From NCBI GenBank assembly GCA_965226545.1, contig OZ245364.1, positions 1,054,001 to 1,118,000 of the forward strand: 64,000 nt of DNA. Reading direction: 5' to 3'. Position 1 is the first letter of the stretch, and the number at the start of each line of letters is the position of its first letter. The notes under the pieces were generated by a model. That model did not search any database, had not been told where the DNA came from, and was given only the letters and a program-made list of their open reading frames with translations. This DNA is from JAHRAW01 sp965226545. GTDB taxonomy: Bacteria; Pseudomonadota; Gammaproteobacteria; Arenicellales; Poriferihabitantaceae. Shown piece by piece: positions 51,749 to 61,226 of this stretch. A program made the translations under genes and the position numbers.

Positions 51749-52110
51749 TCGCGCGGCGTACGCGTCCGTGTGGCGTGTCGAGGTGGTGTGTCGATACAGT
51801 GTCACAGTGTCGTATACATTGTCGGCAATATCGAAGTGCTATCTGCAAGTTACGGCGTCAATCGCAACACCGTTTAAGTGTCGGTTAAGTGTTGGTTAAA
51901 AGTTTCGTGACAAACTGTGCGCGTGTCGCCACAAATGGATTGTGACTTTGTGACTTATTTTGTGACGTGGTTACTTAATCGCGTTGTTTGATTATTGAGT
52001 TGTCGAGTTGTTTAATTGTCGAATTCGCTTAAGCATTAATCCGCATTGATTCATTTATTCACGCGCCAATTCGCCGGCGGTCGGCGATGCGCTACATACG
52101 GGGGATTGTC
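51749..52110. other. Low-complexity spacer between hflC and DUF2065
   Basis: 362 bp without a gene. 51775-51900 carries GTGTCG-, CAGTGTC- and AGTGTCGGTTA-type repeats. 51955-52025 has TTGTTT/GTCGAGTTG repeats. No terminator identified. Confidence 0.5.
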
Positions 52111-52305
52111 GTGTCATTGCAGTGGGCTGATTTGTTTGCCGGGTTGGCGTTCTTTTTGATTTTGGAGGGAATGTTGCCGTTGGTTTATCCGGAGGTATAC
52201 CGCCGCCATCTGAAAAAAATCGCCGACAGCGACAACGGTGCGTTGCGGCTGACCGGCGCGGTGTGCATGTTGGTCGGCGCGGTGTTGTTGTTCATCATCC
52301 GCTGA
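52111..52305 (+). CDS. DUF2065 small membrane protein
   Basis: 64 aa with two TM helices (WADLFAGLAFFLILEGMLPL and LTGAVCMLVGAVLLFIIR) and the family's PEVYRRHLKKIAD between. In proteobacteria it lies between hflC and purA, usually with hisZ, which is missing here. The GTG start at 52111 has GGGGGAT upstream. Its stop shares a base with the purA ATG (TGATG). Function unknown. Confidence 0.85.
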   Translation: MSLQWADLFAGLAFFLILEGMLPLVYPEVYRRHLKKIADSDNGALRLTGAVCMLVGAVLLFIIR

Positions 52306-53615
52306 TGGCAAACAACGTCGTCGTGCTCGGCGCCCAATGGGGCGACGAAGGCAAGGGCAAAATCGTCGACCTGTTGACCGAGCGCGCCGATGCGGTGGTG
52401 CGCTTTCAAGGCGGACACAACGCCGGGCACACCCTGGTCATCGACGGCAACAAGACCGTGCTGCATTTGGTGCCGTCGGGCGCGTTGCGCGAACAAGCCG
52501 AATGTTTGATAGGCAACGGCGTGGTGGTCGATACCGCGCAGTTGCTCGATGAAATCCGCCGCCTCGACCAAGCCGACGTATCGATGCATGGACGGCTGTT
52601 GGTCAGCCGCGCCTGCCCGATGATTTTGCCGCATCATGTTGCGCTGGATGTTGCGCGCGAACACAAACGCGGGCGCAATGCAATCGGCACCACCGGGCGC
52701 GGCATCGGCCCGGCGTATGAAGACAAAATCGCGCGCCGCGGCCTGCGACTCGGCGATTTGCAAAATCCAACGGCGTTCGCCGCGCGCCTCGAGGAATTAA
52801 CCGATTATCACAACTTCGCGCTCGAACATTATTACCGCGCCGCGCCGATTGATTATCAACAGACCTTGCAACGCGCGCTGGCCGACGGCGAACGAATCAA
52901 AGCGATGCTCGGCGATGTCGGCGCGCGGCTTGCGCAATTGCGCGCCGAAAAAAAGGCGGTGTTGTTCGAAGGCGCACAAGGCGCGTTATTGGACATCGAC
53001 CACGGCACCTATCCGTTTGTCACCTCGTCCAACACAATCGCCGCGGCCGCATCGATTGGCGCCGGCGTCGGCGCGCGCCAATTGGAATACGTGCTCGGCA
53101 TATGCAAGGCGTATGCCACGCGCGTCGGCGCCGGCCCGTTTCCGACCGAATTATCCGACGCCGTCGGCGCGCAATTGGGCGAACGCGGCGCTGAATTCGG
53201 CGCCACCACCGGACGCGCACGACGTTGCGGTTGGTTCGATGCGGTGATGATGCGCCGTTGCGTGCAGGTGAGCGCGCCCGATGCGTTGTGCATCACCAAG
53301 TTGGATGTGCTCGACGAATTGCCCGAAATCCAACTTTGCGTCGCGTATCAACGACGCGGCGAACGCCTCGACACGCCGCCGAGCGACGCCGAAGTGTTGG
53401 CCGAATGCACGCCGGTGTATGAAACAATGCCCGGCTGGCGCAGCCCGACCGGCGACGTGCGCACGCGCGACGATTTGCCGGTCAATGCGCAAAATTATCT
53501 GGCGCGTCTTAGTGCGTTAAGCGGGCTGCCGATTGATTTAATATCGACCGGCGCCGAGCGCGACAACACGATTATCGTGCGTCATCCGTTTGAGGAGGCG
53601 ACAACGCGCGATTAG
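52305..53615 (+). CDS. purA: Adenylosuccinate synthetase
   Basis: 436 aa enzyme joining IMP and aspartate with GTP in AMP synthesis. Motifs: VVVLGAQWGDEGKGKIVDLL (phosphate loop with the catalytic Asp), FQGGHNAGHTLVI with catalytic His, AIGTTGRGIGPAYEDKIAR, FEGAQGALLDIDHGTYPFVT, VGAGPFPTEL, and C-terminal TTGRARRCGWFDAVM. The ATG at 52305 is coupled to the DUF2065 stop. The length is standard (about 430 aa). Confidence 0.97.
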   Translation: MANNVVVLGAQWGDEGKGKIVDLLTERADAVVRFQGGHNAGHTLVIDGNKTVLHLVPSGALREQAECLIGNGVVVDTAQLLDEIRRLDQADVSMHGRLLVSRACPMILPHHVALDVAREHKRGRNAIGTTGRGIGPAYEDKIARRGLRLGDLQNPTAFAARLEELTDYHNFALEHYYRAAPIDYQQTLQRALADGERIKAMLGDVGARLAQLRAEKKAVLFEGAQGALLDIDHGTYPFVTSSNTIAAAASIGAGVGARQLEYVLGICKAYATRVGAGPFPTELSDAVGAQLGERGAEFGATTGRARRCGWFDAVMMRRCVQVSAPDALCITKLDVLDELPEIQLCVAYQRRGERLDTPPSDAEVLAECTPVYETMPGWRSPTGDVRTRDDLPVNAQNYLARLSALSGLPIDLISTGAERDNTIIVRHPFEEATTRD

Positions 53616-53650
53616 CGGGTGTTGTTTTGGTGTACTGTATTAATGGGCGC

Positions 53651-53720
53651 GCGGTTTGTTCGAGTTTGTTTGAAGTTGTTTTGACTTGTTGCGACTTGCT
53701 TCGACTTGTTTCGACCATCG
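53651..53720. repeat. 10-bp tandem array (TCGACTTGTT)
   Basis: Seven consecutive 10-bp units between purA and gabD drift from GCGGTTTGTT to TCGACTTGTT. The rest of the spacer to 53883 is AT-rich with GATTCGATTT-type words. No gene seen. Confidence 0.75.
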
Positions 53721-53883
53721 ATGCGCGTTTTGATTTTTCGATTTTGTGATTGTTAATTTGGTAATTTTTTAATTTGTATGATTTTGTAATTTGATTCGAT
53801 TCGATTTGATTCGATTTAATGACGCTTGTTATTCTTGTTATTCATGTTATTAACTTGACTTTACCCAATCAGAGGAACCGCAA

Positions 53884-55353
53884 ATGAATCTTCCGGCAAA
53901 GAAGTTGGATGAACCGAAGTTGTATCGTCAACAATGTTACATTGACGGGCAATGGGTCGACGCCGCTGACGGCGCGACGGTCGAGGTCATCAACCCGGCC
54001 AACGATGAAGTTATCGCCAATGTGCCGAACATGGGTGGGGCTGAGGCGCGCGCGGCGATTGAAAGCGCGGCGCGTGCGTTGCACGATTGGCGCGCGATGC
54101 TCGCCAATGAACGCGCGCAGGCGTTAAAACGCTGGCATCAATTAATGCTGGCCAACGCCGAAGACCTCGCGCAACTCATCACCCTCGAGCAGGGCAAGAC
54201 CATCGCCGAATCGCGCGGCGAGATTCAATACGCCGCGTCGTTTTTGGAATGGTTTGCCGAAGAGGCGCGGCGCGTATATGGCGAAGTGATTCCGCAACAT
54301 CAGCGCGACAAACGATTGTTGGTGATTAAACAACCGATAGGCGTGTGCGTTGCGATTACGCCGTGGAATTTTCCATCCGGAATGATTACCCGCAAAGTGT
54401 GTCCGGCGTTGGCCGCCGGCTGCACGGTGGTGGTCAAGCCGGCGATGCAGACGCCGTTGTCGGCGTTGGCGTTGTGCGAACTCGCCGAACAAGCCGGCTT
54501 GCCCAAGGGCGTGTTGAATGTGGTTACCGGACGCGAAGCCGAAATCGGCGCGGAGATGACTTCGAATCCGCAAGTGCGGCATTTAAGTTTCACCGGCTCG
54601 ACCGAAGTCGGGCGGTTGTTGATGAAGCAATGCGCGGATTCGGTGATTCGCGTCGCGTTGGAATTGGGCGGCAATGCGCCGTTCATTGTGTTCGATGACG
54701 CCGATTTGGATGCGGCGGTCGATGGCGCGGTGATGTCCAAATACCGCAACGCCGGGCAAACCTGCATCTGCAGCAATCGAATGTATGTGCAAGATTCGAT
54801 TTACGACGAATTCGCGGCCAAGATGGCGGTCAAGGTCGCCAAGTTGCAAACCGGCGACGGTTTTGCCGACGGCGTCGCGCAAGGTCCGATGATTGACGCG
54901 CATGCGGTCGAGAAGGTCGAGGCGCACATCGCCGACGCGCTCGGCAAAGGCGCGAAAATCACGCTCGGCGGCAAACGCCACGAACTCGGCGGCAATTATT
55001 TTCAGCCGACGATTATGACCGGCGTCAACAACAAGATGAAGGTCGCGCGCGAAGAAACCTTCGGCCCGCTGGCGCCGCTGTTTCGCTTCAAAGACGAGCA
55101 ATCGGCCATCGACATGGCAAACAACACCGAATTCGGCTTGGCGTCGTATCTGTACAGCCGCGACTTGGCGCGCATTTGGCGCGTCGCCGAGGCCTTGGAA
55201 TACGGCATGGTCGGCGTCAATGCCGGGGTGATTTCCACCGCCGAGATTCCGTTCGGCGGCGTCAAACAATCCGGCATCGGTCGCGAAGGCGGACGTTGCG
55301 GCATCGATGAATATGTCGAGATGAAGTACATCTGTTTGGGCGGCATCGAATAG
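53884..55353 (+). CDS. gabD: NAD(P)-dependent succinate-semialdehyde dehydrogenase-like
   Basis: 489 aa aldehyde dehydrogenase of the GabD subfamily. Motifs: CVAITPWNFPSGMITRKVCP, VVKPAMQTPLSALALCELAE, FTGSTEVGRLL, catalytic Glu VALELGGNAPFIVFDD, catalytic Cys NAGQTCICSNRMYVQ, and IPFGGVKQSGIGREGG. These match succinate- or glutarate-semialdehyde dehydrogenases. It has a GAGGAA ribosome-binding site. No gabT or transporter is adjacent, so the physiological route is uncertain. Confidence 0.88.
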   Translation: MNLPAKKLDEPKLYRQQCYIDGQWVDAADGATVEVINPANDEVIANVPNMGGAEARAAIESAARALHDWRAMLANERAQALKRWHQLMLANAEDLAQLITLEQGKTIAESRGEIQYAASFLEWFAEEARRVYGEVIPQHQRDKRLLVIKQPIGVCVAITPWNFPSGMITRKVCPALAAGCTVVVKPAMQTPLSALALCELAEQAGLPKGVLNVVTGREAEIGAEMTSNPQVRHLSFTGSTEVGRLLMKQCADSVIRVALELGGNAPFIVFDDADLDAAVDGAVMSKYRNAGQTCICSNRMYVQDSIYDEFAAKMAVKVAKLQTGDGFADGVAQGPMIDAHAVEKVEAHIADALGKGAKITLGGKRHELGGNYFQPTIMTGVNNKMKVAREETFGPLAPLFRFKDEQSAIDMANNTEFGLASYLYSRDLARIWRVAEALEYGMVGVNAGVISTAEIPFGGVKQSGIGREGGRCGIDEYVEMKYICLGGIE

Positions 55354-55439
55354 GGTTGGTTAACCCGTTGGGCATCGTCGCCTTGTCCGGTTGGCTGGCG
55401 GGCCGGGCGACTTTGTCGATTTTGTTTTCGACTTCGTTG

Positions 55440-55600
55440 TCGAATGCGGGCGGGTTATTTGTGACTCGTGTACTTTTACTTGCACTTGCACTTTTCACTT
55501 TTACCGTCTCGTTATGTAACTTGTAACGCGTCACTTGTTACTCGTCACTCGTCATCCACCGTCGCCGTTATCCGTTTAACCGTTAATAATTAATAATTAA
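55440..55600. repeat. ACTTGC/GTCACT-type tract between gabD and the ABC gene
   Basis: The convergent 247-bp spacer contains ACTTTTACTTGCACTTGCACTTTTCACTTTTACC and CGTCACTTGTTACTCGTCACTCGTC repeats, plus an AT-only TAATAATTAATTAATCATTAATC end. No terminator hairpin is evident. Confidence 0.65.
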
Positions 55601-57565
55601 TTAATCATTAATCACTTCTTCAACACCGCGCAACGACTCGCGCAATAAAAATCCGCCGGATTGACGCGCCCATAATTGCGCATACAAGCCGCCGTCGCGC
55701 AGCAATTGTTCGTGGTCGCCTTGTTCGACGATTTTGCCTTGGTCCATAATCACCAAACGATCCATCGCCGCGATGGTCGATAAGCGATGCGCGATTGCAA
55801 TCACGGTCTTGCCGTGCATCAAGTTGTATAAACTTTCCTGTATCGCCGCTTCGACTTCCGAATCGAGGGCGCTGGTGGCTTCATCCAAAATTAAAATCGG
55901 CGCGTTTTTGAGCAGCACACGCGCGATTGCGATGCGTTGGCGTTGTCCGCCGGAAAGTTTAACGCCGCGTTCGCCAACATGCGCGTCGTAGCCGGTGCGT
56001 CCGGCTAAATCCTTTAAGTCCAAAATAAAATCATGCGCGCGCGCTTTTTTTGCGCAAGCGATAATTTCGTCGAGACTGGCGTCGACTTTGCCGTAGCGAA
56101 TGTTGTCGGCGACCGAACGATGCAACAGCGAAGTGTCCTGCGTGACCATGCCGATGTGCGCGCGCAGGGATTCTTGGGTGACGCTCGCGATGTCGACGCC
56201 GTCGATTAAGATGCGACCGTGTTGTAAATCGTAAAAGCGCAACAGCAGATTAACCAACGTTGATTTGCCCGCGCCGGAGCGCCCGACCACGCCGATTTTT
56301 TCGCCGCCGGCGACGCGCAACGACACGCCGTCAATCACGCCGCCGCTCGGTTTGACGTCGCCGTAATCGAAGCCAATGTTACAAAACCGCACTTCGCCTT
56401 CGCGCACCCGCAGGCGACTCGCGGTTGCGCGGTCGGTCACGGCGACATCGCGCGCAATCATCAACGCGCCGTCTTCGACCACGCCGATGTTTTCGAACAA
56501 GCCGGCAATCTCCCATAAAATCCATTCGGAGATGCCCTGCAATCGCAACACCAAGCCAAGCGCAAACGCAATCGCGCCGACGCTGATGGCGTCGCCGCTC
56601 CACAGCCACAACGCGACCGCGCCGACCGCGGCGAACAGCAGCCCGTTGATGTAATGCAGGGTGAAGTTCATCAGCGTCGCCAATCGCATTTGCCGATGCA
56701 CCGCTTCGAGAAACACTTCCATGCCGGCGCGCGCGTAATTGTCCTCGCGTTCGGCGTGGGCGAACATTTTGACCGTGTGGATGTTGGTGTAACTGTCGAC
56801 CGCGCGTCCGGTGACCATCGAGCGCGCTTCGGCTTGTTGCATCGACACCACGCGCATGCGCGGCACAAAATAAAACAGCGTGCACAAATAACCAACCAAC
56901 CAGGCAAGCATCGGCGCGCCGAGCCGCCAATCGCTTTTGGTAAATAACACCAACGCGGCGCTGAAATAAACCAACACATATAAAATCACCTCAGTGACTT
57001 TAATCACCGCGTCGCGCACGCCGAGCGAGGTTTGCATCATCTTGGCTGCAACCCGTCCGGCAAAATCGTTTTGATAAAACTCGACGCTTTGGCGCAGCAA
57101 ATAACGATGCGTTTGCCAGCGGGTGCGCATCGCAAAGTTGCCGAGGATGCCTTGATGAATGAATCCGTCGTGCACAAATTTAAGCGCCGGCAACAACACC
57201 AACACAATCGCGCCGACCCAAATAATTTGCGCGCCGTGCGCCGACCAAAACGCGCCGCGCGACGGCGCCTCGGTTAACCAATCAATCAACACGCCGACAA
57301 ATGAAAACAACAACACTTGCGTCACCGCAATCGCAACCGACAACGCCGCACTGGCCGACAACACCGGCCAAAACGGTTTGGCGTAATGCCAAACAAAGCC
57401 GACCAAGTTGCGCGGCGGCTTGCGCGGTGCGCGCGGCGGGAACGGGTCGCACAGCCGCTCCAATTGGCGAAAGAAGGCGGAAACAAACAAGGTGAGTTTT
57501 GATTTGCGAGGTGGTGCGGGAAAACGATTGCGAGTGAATGGTTGTGAATAAACGATTGCAAACAA
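55601..57565 (-). CDS. ABC exporter, fused permease and ATPase (MsbA/HlyB type)
   Basis: Up to 654 aa. The exporter TM domain has six helices between about 60 and 340 and a cytoplasmic loop typical of lipid/drug exporters. The ATPase domain follows (from about 385): Walker A GRSGAGKSTLVNLLLRFYDL, Q-loop MVTQDTSLLHRSVADNIRYG, signature LSGGQRQRIAIARVLLKNAP, Walker B ILILDEATSALD and H-loop AIAHRLSTI. It works as a homodimer or heterodimer. The true start is unclear: the first 25 codons lie in the 14-bp array, and a TTG or GTG around residues 25-30 may be used. Substrate unknown. Confidence 0.88.
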   Translation of the reverse strand: MFAIVYSQPFTRNRFPAPPRKSKLTLFVSAFFRQLERLCDPFPPRAPRKPPRNLVGFVWHYAKPFWPVLSASAALSVAIAVTQVLLFSFVGVLIDWLTEAPSRGAFWSAHGAQIIWVGAIVLVLLPALKFVHDGFIHQGILGNFAMRTRWQTHRYLLRQSVEFYQNDFAGRVAAKMMQTSLGVRDAVIKVTEVILYVLVYFSAALVLFTKSDWRLGAPMLAWLVGYLCTLFYFVPRMRVVSMQQAEARSMVTGRAVDSYTNIHTVKMFAHAEREDNYARAGMEVFLEAVHRQMRLATLMNFTLHYINGLLFAAVGAVALWLWSGDAISVGAIAFALGLVLRLQGISEWILWEIAGLFENIGVVEDGALMIARDVAVTDRATASRLRVREGEVRFCNIGFDYGDVKPSGGVIDGVSLRVAGGEKIGVVGRSGAGKSTLVNLLLRFYDLQHGRILIDGVDIASVTQESLRAHIGMVTQDTSLLHRSVADNIRYGKVDASLDEIIACAKKARAHDFILDLKDLAGRTGYDAHVGERGVKLSGGQRQRIAIARVLLKNAPILILDEATSALDSEVEAAIQESLYNLMHGKTVIAIAHRLSTIAAMDRLVIMDQGKIVEQGDHEQLLRDGGLYAQLWARQSGGFLLRESLRGVEEVIND

Positions 57566-57790
57566 GCGACTGCGAACAAACGGTTACAAACAAACGACTG
57601 TGAACAAATAACTGCAAGCAAACGACTGTGAATAAACGATTGCAAACAAACAACTACAAGCAAACGGTTGCGAATAAAAAACCGTGAACAAATAATTACA
57701 AACAAATGATTGCAAATATAACGACTATAAATAAACAACTGCGAACAAACGATTAAACGATTGGCGATTCAATTGGCGACTGTGAACAAA
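57521..57790. repeat. 14-bp tandem array (AAACGAYTGYGAAC) at the ABC-exporter 5' end
   Basis: About 17 units, nearly all 14 bp, degenerate at fixed positions, run from 57521 through the start region of the ABC gene to 57790. The downstream bases to 57862 contain no gene. The strict period gives three different frames of repetitive Cys/Leu/Phe-rich peptide. Confidence 0.9.
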
Positions 57791-57862
57791 CATCGTGACG
57801 CGCATCGCAATAATAACAAACGCGCGGCGCGTGTGCGGCGATGCGGTGATTTCGTCTTCGCG

Positions 57863-59083
57863 TTAGGTTGGTTTCGCCGCGCGTTTCAGGCGATGGCGCA
57901 ACATCAACAACGCCGCCGCGATTAACAGCCCGGCAATCGGCGCACCGACCGCAAGATAATCATTGTCGCGCAACACGCCGACCGCAAAGGCGCCGAGCCC
58001 GCCGACCACCATCTCGCAGGCGCCGAGCATCGCCGCGGCCGCGCCGGCGTTTTTGTCGGTGCCCAACATCGCCTTGGCCGGTGCCACGGCAAACAGCGGC
58101 GCCAACCCAAAGGTCATCAGCGCAAACGCCGCAGTAAACGTCGTCGGGTTGATTGCATTCGCGAGCATTGCGCCGAACAGCGCCACGCCGCCGCACAACA
58201 CCAACGCCAACCCGATGTTGAGCAGTTGCTCGGCGCGGATGAAGTTAATCGCGCGCATGCAAATTAAACTGCCGACAAAATAGGCGAACACAATCGCCGC
58301 TTGAAAATAACCGAAATGTTCGGTCGCGATTCCCAATTGGTTAATCAATACAAACGGCGCGCCGGTGATGAACACATACAACACGCCCATGCCGATGCCG
58401 GTCAAGGCGGCGTAAAAAATGAAATTGTCATCCGCCAACAAGGCGCGATAATCGGCCAGCACCGCGCGAATTCGTCCGGCGCGCGCACTGGGCGGCGGCG
58501 CCGATTCGGGCAGGTGTCGCCAAATCAAAAACGCCACCAACGCGCCGAGCGCGGCGATTAAATAAAAATTCGCGCGCCAACCAAACCACACATGCACATA
58601 GCCGCCGAGTATCGGCGCGGCCGCGGGCGCCAATGCAATCGAGACGCCAAAAATTGCCAAGGCGCGCACTTGTTGTTTCTCCGCAAACAAATCCTTAAAG
58701 ATGGCGAGGCACACCACGGCCTCGGCCGCGCCCATCGCGCCTTGCACCATGCGCGCGGCGATTAACCAGCCGATGGTTTGCGCCAAGGCGCAACCGATGC
58801 CGGCTGCGCTAAACAACATCATCGCACCGAGCAACACCGGCTTGCGTCCGAAGCGGTCCGACAACGGCCCGTGAATCATCTGCGCGAAGCCGAACATCAA
58901 CACGTTTAAACTCACGGTCAATTTAACCGACACCGCATCGGTCGATAACAACGCCGGCAGATGCGGCAAACTCGGCGTGTAAATGTCGGTCGACATAATG
59001 CTGACCGAACTGGCCGCAATCAGCACAAACATTATCACGCCGAATTTAATCGGCGCGCGATGAGTCGGCGGGGCCTGGCGCAT
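57863..59083 (-). CDS. Bcr/CflA-type MFS drug transporter
   Basis: 406 aa, 12 TM. N-terminal STDIYTPSLPHLPALLSTD, motif A IHGPLSDRFGRKPVLLGAM and motif C-like APAAAPILGGYVHVWFGWRA are characteristic of the Bcr/CflA proton antiporter subfamily (DHA1), which exports bicyclomycin, chloramphenicol-like or other small molecules. ATG 59083. It lies next to the ABC exporter on the same strand, but repeats separate them. Confidence 0.9.
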   Translation of the reverse strand: MRQAPPTHRAPIKFGVIMFVLIAASSVSIMSTDIYTPSLPHLPALLSTDAVSVKLTVSLNVLMFGFAQMIHGPLSDRFGRKPVLLGAMMLFSAAGIGCALAQTIGWLIAARMVQGAMGAAEAVVCLAIFKDLFAEKQQVRALAIFGVSIALAPAAAPILGGYVHVWFGWRANFYLIAALGALVAFLIWRHLPESAPPPSARAGRIRAVLADYRALLADDNFIFYAALTGIGMGVLYVFITGAPFVLINQLGIATEHFGYFQAAIVFAYFVGSLICMRAINFIRAEQLLNIGLALVLCGGVALFGAMLANAINPTTFTAAFALMTFGLAPLFAVAPAKAMLGTDKNAGAAAAMLGACEMVVGGLGAFAVGVLRDNDYLAVGAPIAGLLIAAALLMLRHRLKRAAKPT

Positions 59084-59128
59084 TAATTAATGTATCGACG
59101 CTTATCGATGGTTAACGACGCTTATTGT

Positions 59129-60187
59129 TTAACGACGCGGCAGTTGCGCAAGGCGCGCATCGATGTAGGTGCGGGCGAGGTCGAATGGCGGCGGGTGCGC
59201 GCGGGCGGTATCGTGCGCCAACCAAGCGAGGTTGGAGAAACGGCGCATCCAAGTCAGTTGACGTTTCGCCAATTGACGCGTCGCCGCAATGGCTTGCGCG
59301 CGCATCGTCGAGTAATCGCATGCGCCGCGCAAATGTTGCAGCACTTGCCGATAACCGACCGCGCGCAACGCCGGCAGCGAGTCGATGTCGAATGTGTCGG
59401 GCGCGTCGAGTGCATCTTGCGCATCGCGCGCATCGAACGCGGCATGCAGATTGGCGACGATGGTTTCGACTTCGTCGAGCAAACCGGCATCGAGCATTTG
59501 CGCAAAGCGCGCTTCGATGGCGGCGTGCAATGCGCTACGCTCGGCGACAAACAGCCCGAGTTTAATAATCGGAAAATCGAAGGCGTGATGCGCGCCTTGC
59601 GCATCATCGATTAATGCGCTTGGTGCGCGTTGGCTGAGCGCGTAAATCTCGAGCGCGCGACCGATGCGTTGGCGGTCGCTTGGGCGAATGCGCGCGGCGG
59701 TGCGCGCATCTATGCGCGCCAATTTTGCATGCATTGCATGCGCGCCGAGTTGCGCAAACTCGCGCGCAATTTGTGCGCGCACGGTTGCATCGGCGCTCGG
59801 CAATTCAGCCAAACCGTTTTCCAAGGCGGAAAAATAAAACATCGTGCCGCCGAGCAAAATCGGCAACTTGCCGCGCGCGTGAATTGCGCGAATCGCCGTC
59901 AATGCATCACGGCAAAATTGCGCCGCGCAATACGGTTGATGCGGTTCGCGAATGTCGATTAAATGATGCGGATGTCGCCGCAAAAATTCCGCGCACGGTT
60001 TGCCGGCGCCGATGTTCATCGTGCGATACACCTGCGCGGCGTCGACGCCGATTAACTCGGCGTCATAATGCGTCGCCAAGGCCGCGCCCAATTCGGTTTT
60101 GCCGGTCGCGGTTGCGCCCAACAAAAAAATCACCGGGCGATTGCAGTGGGCGGCGGACAAGGGTGACGGACGGCGACGGGGATGCAA
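59129..60187 (-). CDS. miaA: tRNA dimethylallyltransferase
   Basis: 352 aa. Adds the dimethylallyl group to A37 of UNN-reading tRNAs. P-loop FLLGATATGKTELGAALA, GVDAAQVYRTMNIGAGKP, HHLIDIREPHQPYCAAQFCRDAL, LLGGTMFYFSALENGL, RIGRALEIYALS and KRQLTWMRRF. A short Asp/Ala-rich repeat (DARDAQDALDAPDTFD, about 253-268) interrupts the helical region. There is no ATG near the P-loop, so the start is TTG 60187 or a later GTG. hfq does not follow in this window. Confidence 0.94.
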   Translation of the reverse strand: MHPRRRPSPLSAAHCNRPVIFLLGATATGKTELGAALATHYDAELIGVDAAQVYRTMNIGAGKPCAEFLRRHPHHLIDIREPHQPYCAAQFCRDALTAIRAIHARGKLPILLGGTMFYFSALENGLAELPSADATVRAQIAREFAQLGAHAMHAKLARIDARTAARIRPSDRQRIGRALEIYALSQRAPSALIDDAQGAHHAFDFPIIKLGLFVAERSALHAAIEARFAQMLDAGLLDEVETIVANLHAAFDARDAQDALDAPDTFDIDSLPALRAVGYRQVLQHLRGACDYSTMRAQAIAATRQLAKRQLTWMRRFSNLAWLAHDTARAHPPPFDLARTYIDARLAQLPRR

Positions 60188-60560
60188 GAGAGATTATTGC
60201 GGTGCGTTGCGCTTATGCTTGTACGATATGCCTGAGGCGCCAATGTGATGCAACAAGTGCGATGCAATCGGCGCTGCGATTATGCAACAAACCGCGCGCG
60301 ATTGCGCAATGCAATCGGTTACCAAAGGCGCGCGCAATTCGCTACAATTCGCGCCGCAAAGCGATGCGCGCATTCGATGGTTGTTTGATTCGCGAGTCGT
60401 TAATGTTAATCGCGTCACTGTTGTCAGTATTGTCGATGTCATCGGTCTCGTTAAAATTGCGTTCGTCGCGTTCACCTTGTTCATTAATTTATCGCGCACC
60501 CATCCGCTTGCGTTGGCGTCGGTTTATGATTATCCCCGCTTAAGTGTTTGTCTTAATTTA
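60188..60560. other. Spacer between miaA and pcm, no gene
   Basis: 373 bp of divergent spacer. An open frame continuous with pcm from 60282 encodes a long unconserved extension and is not accepted. A TACAAT at about 60341-60346 with GC-rich flanks could be the pcm promoter -10, with no convincing -35. Confidence 0.45.
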
Positions 60561-61226
60561 ATGCAATCCAATCACCCCCATTTATCCGAGGCGAAGTTCA
60601 TGCGCGCGCGCGTGAAGTTGACGGCGGAGTTGCGCCGGCGCGGCATTCGCAATCCGTCGGTGTTGGATGCAATCAAACGCACGCCGCGCCATTTGTTTAT
60701 CGACGAAGCGCAAGCGGCGCGCGCGTATGACGATGTCGCGTTGCCGATTGAATGCGGGCAAACCATCTCGCAGCCGTTTATCGTTGCATTGATGAGCGCG
60801 ATGTTGCTCGGCGGCGCGCGTCCGGTGCATCGCGCGCTCGAAATCGGCACCGGTTGCGGCTATCAAAGCGCGGTGCTGGCGCGGTTGGTCGAGCGGGTGT
60901 TTAGCATCGAGCGCATCGGTGCGCTGCATACAAAAGCCAAAACATTGTTTGCGCAATTAAAATTGAACAACATCCGCTGTCGCTATGGCGACGGTTTTTT
61001 CGGCTGGCGCGAACATCAGCCGTATGACGGCATCTTGGTCACCGCCGCACCGCGCGAAGTGCCGCCGCAATTGATTGCGCAACTGGCGCCCAACGCGCGA
61101 TTGGTTATCCCGGTCGGCGACGAACTGCAGCGGCTGCGCATCATCACGCGCACCAAAGATGGCGTCGACCAACAGTATTGCGATGCGGTGCGGTTTGTGC
61201 CGATGCGCGGCGGCGCGGTTAAATGA
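60561..61226 (+). CDS. pcm: Protein-L-isoaspartate O-methyltransferase
   Basis: 221 aa. Repairs isoaspartyl residues using SAM. RRRGIRNPSVLDAIKRTPRHLFID, IECGQTISQPFIVALMSAML, SAM motif ALEIGTGCGYQSAVLARLVE, GDGFFGWREHQPYDGILVTAAPREVPPQL and LVIPVGDELQRL. ATG 60561 (MQSNHPHLSEAKF) gives the usual length. The end overlaps yqaA (ATGA). surE does not precede it. Confidence 0.94.
   Translation: MQSNHPHLSEAKFMRARVKLTAELRRRGIRNPSVLDAIKRTPRHLFIDEAQAARAYDDVALPIECGQTISQPFIVALMSAMLLGGARPVHRALEIGTGCGYQSAVLARLVERVFSIERIGALHTKAKTLFAQLKLNNIRCRYGDGFFGWREHQPYDGILVTAAPREVPPQLIAQLAPNARLVIPVGDELQRLRIITRTKDGVDQQYCDAVRFVPMRGGAVK

Noticed and set aside
57521..57790. CRISPR array or phage repeat
   Set aside because: Strict 14-bp head-to-tail tandem units without spacers.
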